NCBI GenBank assembly: GCA_002842255.1
Contig: PHCM01000101.1
Location: 1 to 6,009, forward strand
Length of the DNA: 6,009 bases
From: Betaproteobacteria bacterium HGW-Betaproteobacteria-2
Lineage (GTDB): Bacteria > Pseudomonadota > Gammaproteobacteria > Burkholderiales > Methylophilaceae
Direction of reading: 5' to 3'
The number at the start of each line of letters is the position of its first letter. Positions within the stretch are counted from its first letter, which is position 1. Positions 1 to 4,918 of the stretch are shown here, one piece after another. Under the pieces are notes generated by a model. It was not told the origin of the DNA and searched no databases. It saw only the letters and a list, made by a program, of their open reading frames with translations. The position numbers and the translations under genes are program-made.

Positions 1-113
1 TAGTAGCCGCAACTTTCCCAGAACTGGTACCAGCGACCCTCAATATCCTTGGGGTCGAACGATTTTGCCAGCTCAGGAGCCGGCGTTTTTTCGGTGATGT
101 TTTCGGTAGTCAT
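1..113 (-). CDS. valS: Valine--tRNA ligase, N-terminal 37 codons (partial)
   Basis: Only the 5' end of the gene is present; it runs off the left edge. The product would be cytoplasmic valyl-tRNA synthetase, the class I enzyme that charges tRNA-Val and edits mischarged threonine. The visible peptide is a polar leader of about 16 residues, then LAKSFDPKDIEGRWYQFWES followed by CGY. This matches the typical ValS opening, in which a short 'F-P-x-x-I-E-x-x-W-Y-x-x-W' segment precedes the first catalytic block. The HIGH and KMSKS motifs lie outside the window. No other Met lies in the visible stretch, so the ATG at 111-113 is the likely start even though there is no clear Shine-Dalgarno sequence upstream. 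It lies 60 bases downstream of the GIDE/EF-hand gene in the same direction. Recognition rests on a short segment but the match is characteristic. Confidence 0.85.
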   Translation of the reverse strand, partial: MTTENITEKTPAPELAKSFDPKDIEGRWYQFWESCGY

Positions 114-122
114 AAGCGCGCG

Positions 123-128
123 ATTTTA
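123..128 (-). promoter_or_regulatory. Possible -10 element ahead of valS
   Basis: On the minus strand TAAAAT lies ten bases before the valS start codon, inside the 60-base gap after the GIDE/EF-hand gene. Its position would give an almost leaderless message, consistent with the lack of a visible ribosome binding site. No convincing -35 hexamer lies 16-18 bases upstream, so this is only a weak candidate. Confidence 0.2.
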
Positions 129-173
129 CCACAGCGCCCGCATGACTGCGGCTTTTCGCCTCGTCTGCCGGTG

Positions 174-455
174 TTAATTCAACAGCCAGATTACTGCCAG
201 CACCGACCCCAGCACGATCAACAGATGCCAGATGCTCCAGCACAGGTACTGATTGCGCAACCGCTGCGGTGAATGATTGGAAAGTATGAACAACCGGCCG
301 TCGCGCGGTGCGCGCATGATATGGGTGCCGTTCTGCGCACGGATCTCGCGGTGCTGTTTCTCCACTTCCCGCACCGCCGCACGCCGCGCCAGCTCCCACT
401 CCTGCAGATCGATCTCGCCATTGCCGTCCAGATCGAAACGCTCGTGCAGGGTCAT
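174..455 (-). CDS. EF-hand plus membrane-helix C-terminal part of the GIDE protein, separated by an amber codon
   Basis: This 93-codon frame is in exactly the same reading frame as the GIDE gene upstream. They are separated by the TAG at 483-485 and nine sense codons (LLAEWKRGR), so it is best read as the C-terminal third of one 295-residue protein. Residues 8-19 form a canonical EF-hand loop, DLDGNGEIDLQE, with acidic or polar residues at positions 1, 3, 5, 9 and 12, Gly at 6 and Ile at 8; calcium binding is therefore plausible. A charged, probably helical stretch (about 20-40) follows, then a region with HIMRAPRDGRLFILSN, and a membrane helix at about 71-92 ending in LLN. No strong Shine-Dalgarno precedes the ATG at 455, which argues against an independent gene. 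It is either the remnant of a recently broken gene, the readthrough part of a functional one, or the product of a sequencing error. Confidence 0.6.
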   Translation of the reverse strand: MTLHERFDLDGNGEIDLQEWELARRAAVREVEKQHREIRAQNGTHIMRAPRDGRLFILSNHSPQRLRNQYLCWSIWHLLIVLGSVLAVIWLLN

Positions 456-482
456 CCGGCCGCGTTTCCATTCCGCCAGCAG

Positions 483-485
483 CTA
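483..485 (-). other. In-frame amber (TAG) codon interrupting the GIDE/EF-hand gene
   Basis: Reading the minus strand, the codons are GAG GAC GTG GCC TAG CTG CTG GCG GAA TGG AAA and then on to the ATG at 455 without another stop or shift. The first base of the stop (485) and the first base of the downstream ATG (455) are 30 bases apart, an exact multiple of three. A single C-to-T change from CAG (Gln) would create this stop. The ancestral codon is inferred, not seen. Confidence 0.75.
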
Positions 486-1061
486 GGCCACGTCCTCTTT
501 CAGACTCAGTTGCGAACTGGCACCGCCCTGCGTGCTGAACTCGCCCAGCGCATAAACCGAATGGCCGAACAACAGCTCCTCGATTCGCCGGTATTGCCCG
601 TCCGTCGTCGTGCGCCGCTCTGCACCGATGACCTCGGCATGGTCAGGGTCGATGAAACATTGGCCGCTGCCATCGGTAATCTGGAAGATGCTGTCGCTGA
701 CGCCATGACCGACCTGCTGCCATTTATTATTGTCCTGTCGCAGATAAACACGGTAGCGATACCAGACGCAGGAAATGCCGCTGACCGGACTGCGGATCAG
801 ATTATCTTCATCCAGTACGGCACGACCATGCAATTCGACATAGCCCTGCGCAGCCGAGGCGATGCGCGAGGTCGGCGTATCGGCGATCAGCCGCATGCGA
901 TGAAAACTGGAAGCCCAGGCAAAGAAGCTGATGAGGCCGATCAGCCCGACAAAAAAAGCGGTTTCCGGCTGATTGCCGTGCTGGATGGCGACCGCCAGCA
1001 GTGCCAGATGACTGAACGAGGTGATCAGCCCGGCATAGTGGCTTTTGAAGCCGCGCAGCAT
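483..1061 (-). CDS. GIDE-domain (MUL1/MULAN-like, RING-less) membrane protein, ending at an in-frame amber codon
   Basis: A 192-residue product as written. Two hydrophobic stretches (about 12-28 and 34-52) suggest membrane anchoring. Residues about 70-178 resemble the GIDE domain (Pfam GIDE): a G-x-V-E-L-x-G start (residues 73-79), SPVSGISCVWYRYRV (91-105), a W-containing strand, SIFQITDGSGQCFIDPDHAEV (124-144, in two parts: IFQITDGSG and CFIDPDHAEV), and a final YALGEF. Databases often label such bacterial proteins 'E3 ubiquitin ligase', but no RING finger is present, so that activity is not supported. The start ATG is five bases beyond the lemA stop with no strong Shine-Dalgarno, suggesting translational coupling. 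LemA-GIDE adjacency is a recurring arrangement. The reading frame stops at TAG (483-485) and continues in frame into an EF-hand and C-terminal membrane helix, so the protein is probably truncated relative to its ancestral form of about 295 residues. Confidence 0.8.
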   Translation of the reverse strand: MLRGFKSHYAGLITSFSHLALLAVAIQHGNQPETAFFVGLIGLISFFAWASSFHRMRLIADTPTSRIASAAQGYVELHGRAVLDEDNLIRSPVSGISCVWYRYRVYLRQDNNKWQQVGHGVSDSIFQITDGSGQCFIDPDHAEVIGAERRTTTDGQYRRIEELLFGHSVYALGEFSTQGGASSQLSLKEDVA

Positions 1062-1066
1062 GTGGA

Positions 1067-1633
1067 CTAGCTGGCGAAGCGTTTGCTGATGTCGACGTCC
1101 TTCAGCTCGGCACTGGCGAAGCGCAGCAGATCGAAGGCCGGGAAGCCGAGCAATCTGGCCACGATCAGGTCCGGAAATTGGGCGATGCGCACATTGTTGA
1201 TATTGACGCTATCGTTATAGAACTCACGGCGGTCGGCGATGGCATTTTCCAGGCCGCTGATGCGCACCTGCAGGTGCAGAAAATGCTCGTTGGCCTTGAG
1301 CTCGGGATAGGCTTCGGCGACGGCGAACAGATTGCCCAGACCGACGCGCAAGGCGCCTTCCGCCGCGCCCAGCGCCGCCACGTCATGCGCCTCGCGCGCT
1401 TCGGCGACACGCGCCCGCGCCTGCGTAACCTTTTCGAGTGTTTCCTGCTCGTGCTTCATGTAATGCTTGCAGGTATCGACCAGCTTGGGCAATTCGTCGT
1501 GGCGCTGCTTGAGCAGGATGTCGATATTCGACCAGGCCTTGGCCACGTTGTTTTTGATGTTCACCAAACTGTTGTAGATCATGATGAAATAAATGACGAC
1601 GACGATCAGAACGACCAGCCCCACGATCCCCAT
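1067..1633 (-). CDS. lemA: LemA family membrane protein
   Basis: A 188-residue protein, the usual length for LemA. Residues 1-20 form one N-terminal membrane helix (GIVGLVVLIVVVIYFIMIYN). Next comes the characteristic LemA segment: YNSLVNIKNNV, then AWSNIDILLKQRHDELPKLV (about 34-53). The rest is a long antiparallel helical region including TLEKVTQARARV, NLFAVAEAYPELKANEHF (about 101-118) and the REFYNDSVNINNVRIAQFPD block near 135-154. The family's molecular role is poorly defined; a helical bundle anchored to the inner membrane is expected. A good Shine-Dalgarno (AAGGGGAG, about five bases before ATG) supports the start. It lies 37 bases after the photolyase-like gene and 5 bases before the GIDE gene on the same strand, so the three are probably one transcript. 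The functional partner is likely the GIDE protein. Confidence 0.95.
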   Translation of the reverse strand: MGIVGLVVLIVVVIYFIMIYNSLVNIKNNVAKAWSNIDILLKQRHDELPKLVDTCKHYMKHEQETLEKVTQARARVAEAREAHDVAALGAAEGALRVGLGNLFAVAEAYPELKANEHFLHLQVRISGLENAIADRREFYNDSVNINNVRIAQFPDLIVARLLGFPAFDLLRFASAELKDVDISKRFAS

Positions 1634-1670
1634 AACACTCCCCTTTGTTTGCAGATTATTTTTCGAGAGT

Positions 1671-2951
1671 CTACGCGTCCTCTTCCGTCATGTGCAATGC
1701 GTGCGAAGCTGCAGAGTTTTGCGAGGCGGCGGCAACACCCAGCACATAAGGCCCCACCTTGTCCCAATAGCGCGAGAAACGCTTGAGGCGCTTGGGGTTG
1801 ACCTCGATATCCACCAGCGTAGGTTCCGGATGCCAGGTCGGAGAGAACGGCGTCAGCACGTTTTTCAGCTCCTGGTTAGGCGTATCCTGCGTCTCGATGC
1901 GGCCGACTTCACGCTGCATCAGCACCTCGCGCGTATCACCGACCCAGACCTCTACATTCGGCATTTCACTGAGGCAATCGGCCATGAACTGCAAGCGATG
2001 GATAGCCCAATGGGCATAGACGTTGTCATCAAAAATGAATATCTTGGTGAACGGACGGCGCATGAGCGGATGTGCCGGTGACAGCATCTCGTCATGCACC
2101 AGCAGAGCGAAAGCATTCAAACCCTGAACAACCGGCATCACCGGCCGCACCGGCGGGTATTGCACCGGTTGCACCGAAAGCGTGTCGCCGAACAGATGAT
2201 CATGCAGATTCTCGTAACTGTCGTCGAAAGGGCATTGCACCTTGCAGCCGGTGCAATATTTCTCGCCGGTATGGCGTGCCAGGTTTTCCTTGTCGAAATA
2301 ATAGGGCTTGGAACTGAATAGCGACGCTACCCATTGCCAGGAAAGATGGTTAGAAGCCTTGTCGCCATCCAGCAGACTGGCCTCAAACCAGTCGGCAGCC
2401 TCACGCCAGTTGGTCTTGCGCCAGTGCAGCACATAGGCGGCGAACCACAGGCGCGCGTGATTGTGCACATAGCCTTCCTGTAACAAATCCTTGATAAAGC
2501 CATCCATGCACGGCAGGCCGGTCTTGCCCTTGCGGATGTCGTCAGCCAGCGGACGGCGGCCTATCGCCACCTTCGGCGTTTCCATATCCGCAAGAATCTC
2601 ATCGCCTTTCAGATACCACACCTGACGCCAATATTCGCGCCAGGCCAGTTGCATGATCAGTTTGGCGCCATGGTCGCCGGATTGGGATTTGACATGGTCG
2701 ACGGTCTCGGCCAGCGTGATACAGCCGTGACGCAGGTAAGGCGAGAGCCGGGTCACCGCGCCATTGAGAAAATTGCGATTGCGGCCATAGGTCAGCGCAT
2801 CGACCTCATGCAAACGCTTGAGAGCCGCAGCCCGGCCACCGACCCAGTCATCGGTCAGGTCAGCGCCCGGATTTTGCGGAAACATGCGCCGCATGTAATG
2901 CAGGCGCTCCTGGCGATCTTGCGGAATCATCAATTTGCGCGGCTTGGTCAT
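1671..2951 (-). CDS. Photolyase/cryptochrome-related FAD-binding protein with atypical domain order
   Basis: A 426-residue protein. Residues about 38-225 match the photolyase/cryptochrome FAD-binding domain: YGRNRNF (55-61), TRLSPYLRHG (67-76), LAWREYW (102-108), GKTGLPCMDGF (142-152), GYVHNHAR (160-167), NWREAADWF (181-189) and LLDGDKASNHLSWQWVAS (193-210). Asn201 aligns with the flavin-contacting Asn378 of E. coli photolyase; W205 and W182 align with electron-transfer Trp382 and Trp359. Gln101 sits where CPD photolyases have the lesion-contacting Glu. A cysteine cluster (C233, C236, C240) follows. Residues about 280-405 look like a Rossmann-type alpha/beta domain (IFIFDDNVYAHW, then VEVWVGDTREVL) resembling the antenna domain that is N-terminal in ordinary photolyases. 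It may be a DNA repair enzyme or a photoreceptor; the substrate cannot be told. The ATG at 2951 is preceded by AGAGGA with a long 12-base spacing. It is first in the probable minus-strand operon with lemA. Confidence 0.85.
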   Translation of the reverse strand: MTKPRKLMIPQDRQERLHYMRRMFPQNPGADLTDDWVGGRAAALKRLHEVDALTYGRNRNFLNGAVTRLSPYLRHGCITLAETVDHVKSQSGDHGAKLIMQLAWREYWRQVWYLKGDEILADMETPKVAIGRRPLADDIRKGKTGLPCMDGFIKDLLQEGYVHNHARLWFAAYVLHWRKTNWREAADWFEASLLDGDKASNHLSWQWVASLFSSKPYYFDKENLARHTGEKYCTGCKVQCPFDDSYENLHDHLFGDTLSVQPVQYPPVRPVMPVVQGLNAFALLVHDEMLSPAHPLMRRPFTKIFIFDDNVYAHWAIHRLQFMADCLSEMPNVEVWVGDTREVLMQREVGRIETQDTPNQELKNVLTPFSPTWHPEPTLVDIEVNPKRLKRFSRYWDKVGPYVLGVAAASQNSAASHALHMTEEDA

Positions 2952-3215
2952 GGTATCCGGATTTCCTCTGGCTCTAGGTCTGTGCTCGATGACACCCGGG
3001 TTTTATTCTTGTTGGCCGGACGACAGATTCATATCGCGTCCCGGGTTGCCGATTGTTTTCCAATGGACAATTCTACTCCCGATAAGCCGGGCTTCCGTAA
3101 CCAGATAGGCGGCGAAACTGACGGATTTTGTCAACGCAACCACTAGTGCCGGATTTCACGAATCTTCTACAACATAGCGCTCCTGCCGGGCCAGTTTGCA
3201 GTTCAAGCGCTGTAA

Positions 3216-3234
3216 TGCACAAGCTGCTTATGCA
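3216..3234. promoter_or_regulatory. 19-bp near-perfect palindrome, candidate operator upstream of nfeD
   Basis: TGCACAAGC-T-GCTTATGCA is an inverted repeat with nine-base arms, eight of nine pairs matching, around a single central base. It lies 69 bases before the nfeD start and its right arm reaches the expected -35 position of the candidate promoter at 3246-3254. Such size, symmetry and position are typical of a repressor or activator site, but the regulator is unknown. No T-run follows, so it is not a terminator. Confidence 0.4.
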
Positions 3235-3245
3235 ACGCTATTTTC

Positions 3246-3254
3246 TGCTAGCAT
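3246..3254 (+). promoter_or_regulatory. Possible extended -10 promoter element for nfeD operon
   Basis: TGCTAGCAT reads as a TGn extension followed by TAGCAT, giving a transcript start near 3261 and a leader of about 40 bases. The -35 region (about 3226-3232) has only a poor match to TTGACA, as can occur with extended -10 promoters. The candidate operator palindrome overlaps this -35 region. Confidence 0.3.
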
Positions 3255-3255
3255 A

Positions 3256-3290
3256 GTGCAACTAAAAACAAACAGCACAACTAAAAACAA
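3256..3290. repeat. Two-copy direct repeat (period 19) before the nfeD ribosome binding site
   Basis: GTGCAACTAAAAACAA (3256-3271) is followed 19 bases later by GCACAACTAAAAACAA (3275-3290). The last thirteen bases, CAACTAAAAACAA, are identical. The second copy abuts GAGGG (3291-3295), the nfeD Shine-Dalgarno. It is either a short tandem duplication or a paired recognition site in the leader. Confidence 0.7.
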
Positions 3291-3302
3291 GAGGGTACAG
3301 AC

Positions 3303-3761
3303 ATGATTGAACCGATCTGGCTTTGGGGCATCCTGGGGTTGATGCTGGTGGCGATGGAGATGATGAACGAGACGTTCTATATCCTCTGGTTCGGTATCGC
3401 CGCTCTGATCGTCAGCGTCTGCCTCTACTTTTTCCCGGAACTGCACGCTGGCTGGCAGTTCCTCATCTTCGCCATTTTCTCCCTCGGCTCGCTGGCGATC
3501 TGGAAAATCTATTACCGCAAGTCACCGGACCTCGACCTCAAGGTCGGTCAATCGCAGGGCGATGAAGTCGGCCGCATCGGCACCATCGTCGAAGCCGTGA
3601 ACCGCAAACAGAACGGCCGCATTCAGTTTGCCCAAGGCGTCATGGGCAGCAAGGAATGGACTGCAATTTCAGAAGAAGAGCTCGAAATCGGTAGCGAAGC
3701 GGAAATCACAGCGGTCGTCGGCAACGCGATGACAGTAAAACGACACATCCCCAGTCACTAA
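3303..3761 (+). CDS. NfeD family membrane protein, short form (YbbJ-like)
   Basis: A 152-residue inner-membrane protein, the length of the short NfeD class that lacks the serine-protease domain. Three hydrophobic segments (about 5-20, 25-44 and 50-67) are followed by a soluble C-terminal domain (about 88-147) with the GRIGTIVEAV opening and a final ITAVVGNAMTVKR strand, matching the NfeD OB-fold domain. Short NfeD proteins are thought to partner the SPFH protein encoded next to them, as in E. coli ybbJ-qmcA; here the SPFH gene begins 23 bases downstream, which supports the call. GAGGG seven bases before the ATG fixes the start. It is the first gene of the plus-strand run, preceded by a palindrome, a possible promoter and a direct repeat. 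Its exact molecular role is not settled in the family. Confidence 0.92.
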   Translation: MIEPIWLWGILGLMLVAMEMMNETFYILWFGIAALIVSVCLYFFPELHAGWQFLIFAIFSLGSLAIWKIYYRKSPDLDLKVGQSQGDEVGRIGTIVEAVNRKQNGRIQFAQGVMGSKEWTAISEEELEIGSEAEITAVVGNAMTVKRHIPSH

Positions 3762-3784
3762 ATCAGAAAAGGAAAACCTTCATC

Positions 3785-4627
3785 ATGACCGAATTCATGT
3801 TCATCCTCATCATTCCGGCTTTCATCCTCATCTGGAAAGGCATCCGCATCGTGCCGCAGGGCGAGGAATGGGTGGTCGAGCGTCTGGGCAAGTTCAGTGC
3901 CGTGCTGAAGCCGGGCCTGTCCGTCATCAACCCCATCTTCAGCAAGGTATCGTACAAGGTCACCACCAAGGACATCATCCTCGATATCCCGGAGCAGGAA
4001 GTCATCACCAAGGATAACGCCGTCATCCTCGCCAACGCCGTCGCCTTCATCAAGGTCACCAACATCGAACGCGCAGTCTACGGCATCGACAATTTCGCCG
4101 AAGCCATGCGCAACATGGTGCAGACCAGCCTGCGCTCCATCATCGGCGGCATGGACCTCAACCACGCGCTGTCCTCACGCGACCGCATCAAGGCCGAACT
4201 GAAGACCGCCGTGGCGGATGAAGCAGCGGATTGGGGCCTGACCGTGAAATCGGTGGAAATCCAGGACATCAAACCCTCGCCTAACATGCAGCAGGCCATG
4301 GAACGGCAGGCTGCCGCCGAACGCGAACGCGTCGCCGTGGTGACTCAGGCCGAGGGCGAGAAGCAAGCTTTGATTCTGGACGCCGAAGCCCGGCTGGAAG
4401 CCGCACGCCGCGATGCCGAAGCACAGGAAGTCGCCGCCAAGGCATCTGCTGAAGCCATCCGCATGATCTCGGAAGCTGTGAAGGAAAACAACAGTTCCGC
4501 CATGTTCCTGCTTGGTGACCGCTACATCCAGACCCTGCAGAAAATGTCCGTATCCGATAACAGCAAGATCGTCGTCATGCCAGGCGACGTCATAGGCGCC
4601 GTCAGAAACCTGGTCGGCGGCAAGTAA
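3785..4627 (+). CDS. qmcA: SPFH/band-7 (stomatin, QmcA-type) membrane protein
   Basis: A 280-residue protein. Residues 1-17 form an N-terminal membrane anchor. The SPFH domain spans about 20-165: IVPQGEEWVVERLGKF (22-37), PGLSVINPIF (43-52), DIPEQEVITKDNAV (67-80), RNMVQTSLRSIIGGMDL (109-125) and WGLTVKSVEIQDIKPS (150-165). A charged, Ala/Glu-rich helical stretch (about 168-230) follows, including AEGEKQALILDAEARLEAARR, expected to form a coiled coil. The C-terminal part holds a LLGDRYIQTL helix. Such proteins form oligomeric rings or cages at the inner membrane, often with an NfeD partner and linked to membrane quality control. It is slightly shorter than E. coli QmcA (about 305). AGGA lies eleven bases before the chosen ATG; Met5 is a less likely alternative. 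The symbol follows family resemblance and context. Confidence 0.93.
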   Translation: MTEFMFILIIPAFILIWKGIRIVPQGEEWVVERLGKFSAVLKPGLSVINPIFSKVSYKVTTKDIILDIPEQEVITKDNAVILANAVAFIKVTNIERAVYGIDNFAEAMRNMVQTSLRSIIGGMDLNHALSSRDRIKAELKTAVADEAADWGLTVKSVEIQDIKPSPNMQQAMERQAAAERERVAVVTQAEGEKQALILDAEARLEAARRDAEAQEVAAKASAEAIRMISEAVKENNSSAMFLLGDRYIQTLQKMSVSDNSKIVVMPGDVIGAVRNLVGGK

Positions 4628-4641
4628 ATCCTCACTTACAC

Positions 4642-4647
4642 AAGGAG
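4642..4647 (+). promoter_or_regulatory. Ribosome binding site of the 58-codon PLDc_N gene
   Basis: AAGGAG six bases before the ATG at 4654 is a near-ideal Shine-Dalgarno and is the main argument that this short frame is a real gene. Confidence 0.8.
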
Positions 4648-4653
4648 CATCGC

Positions 4654-4830
4654 ATGGATAAATCCTTCTGGGGCATTATCATCCTCATCGCCGACATCTA
4701 CGCCATCATCAAGATCGCGCAGAGTTCCGCCTCGGCCCTGAAAAAGGCGCTGTGGATCGTCGGCGTGCTGCTGTTCCCGGTAATCGGCTTCATCGTCTGG
4801 CTGCTGTTGGGGCCGGGCGGCAGAAAATAA
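4654..4830 (+). CDS. Small PLDc_N-type two-helix membrane protein (58 aa)
   Basis: The frame begins MDKSFWGIIILIADIYAIIK and ends in LLGPGGRK before TAA. Two hydrophobic segments (about 5-20 and 33-52) flank a short polar linker, IAQSSASALKKALW. The second half, LWIVGVLLFPVIGFIVWLLL, has the Trp, Pro-x-x-Gly and Gly-Pro-Gly pattern of the PLDc_N domain (Pfam PF13396), the transmembrane hairpin found at the N-terminus of cardiolipin synthases and also as free-standing small proteins of unknown function. No phospholipase HKD motif is present, so it is not an enzyme by itself. A near-ideal Shine-Dalgarno (4642-4647) and a 26-base gap after the SPFH gene suggest co-transcription with nfeD and qmcA. 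An auxiliary membrane role is inferred from context only. Confidence 0.85.
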   Translation: MDKSFWGIIILIADIYAIIKIAQSSASALKKALWIVGVLLFPVIGFIVWLLLGPGGRK

Positions 4831-4842
4831 ACCCGGCATTTC

Positions 4843-4889
4843 GTCAGCCTGACCGAATCGAAATGGCTGACAACACACCGCAGGCTGGC
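4843..4889 (+). promoter_or_regulatory. Alternative hairpins in the gap after the PLDc_N gene
   Basis: One left arm can pair with two right arms. GTCAGCC (4843-4849) pairs perfectly with GGCTGAC (4865-4871). Alternatively GTCAGCCTG (4843-4851) pairs with CAGGCTGGC (4881-4889), nine pairs including one G-U. The second stem is followed six bases later by TTTTT (4895-4899), so it could act as a weak terminator or attenuator. The loop of 29 bases is large and the T-run is offset, so this is uncertain. Confidence 0.35.
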
Positions 4890-4918
4890 AGTTGTTTTTA
4901 TACGAGTAAGGATGACGT

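Larger units (their letters stand above)
2952..3302. other. Divergent intergenic region without a recognised gene
   Basis: This 351-base stretch separates the photolyase-like gene (minus) from nfeD (plus). I see no coding frame with a plausible start, ribosome binding site and recognisable product. The nfeD side holds a 19-bp near-palindrome (3216-3234), a possible extended -10 element (3246-3254) and a direct repeat (3256-3290). The photolyase side holds two copies of CCCGGGTT (2995-3002 and 3040-3047) and a perfect 11-bp palindrome AAGCCGGGCTT (3084-3094). AGCGCT occurs at 3176-3181 and 3206-3211. No clear promoter for the minus-strand gene could be picked, and no LexA-type box was seen. 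Confidence 0.6.

Noticed and set aside
129..165. Possible terminator after the GIDE/EF-hand gene (minus-strand CCGCA...TGCGG, and GGC-GAAAA-GCC)
   Set aside because: The stems are three to five pairs and no T-run follows, so a rho-independent terminator is not supported.
73..471. Minus-strand 132-codon frame overlapping the EF-hand region and the valS start
   Set aside because: A shifted frame of the EF-hand sequence, rich in Ala, Gly and Arg, that overlaps valS; no recognisable product.
273..1070. Long open frame on the plus strand opposite the GIDE/EF-hand gene (265 codons)
   Set aside because: It runs antisense to a recognisable GIDE domain and EF-hand, its translation has no family-like motif, and no ribosome binding site stands out. 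It is a by-product of GC-rich codon use.
2995..3047. Two copies of CCCGGGTT 45 bases apart on the photolyase side of the gap
   Set aside because: Eight bases containing a GC-rich six-base palindrome can recur by chance; no promoter could be placed relative to them.
3084..3094. Perfect 11-bp palindrome AAGCCGGGCTT
   Set aside because: It is short, has a single-base centre, lies far from both gene starts and has no T-run; chance occurrence is plausible in GC-rich DNA.
2649..3146. Plus-strand 165-codon frame that begins inside the photolyase-like gene and runs into the intergenic region
   Set aside because: Most of it is antisense to well-conserved FAD-domain codons, and the part outside has no motif. 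I considered a gene in the gap but found no supporting start signal.
3758..4165. Acidic minus-strand frame opposite the SPFH gene (Asp/Glu/His rich)
   Set aside because: The composition is the usual mirror of codon bias in the convincing SPFH gene on the other strand.
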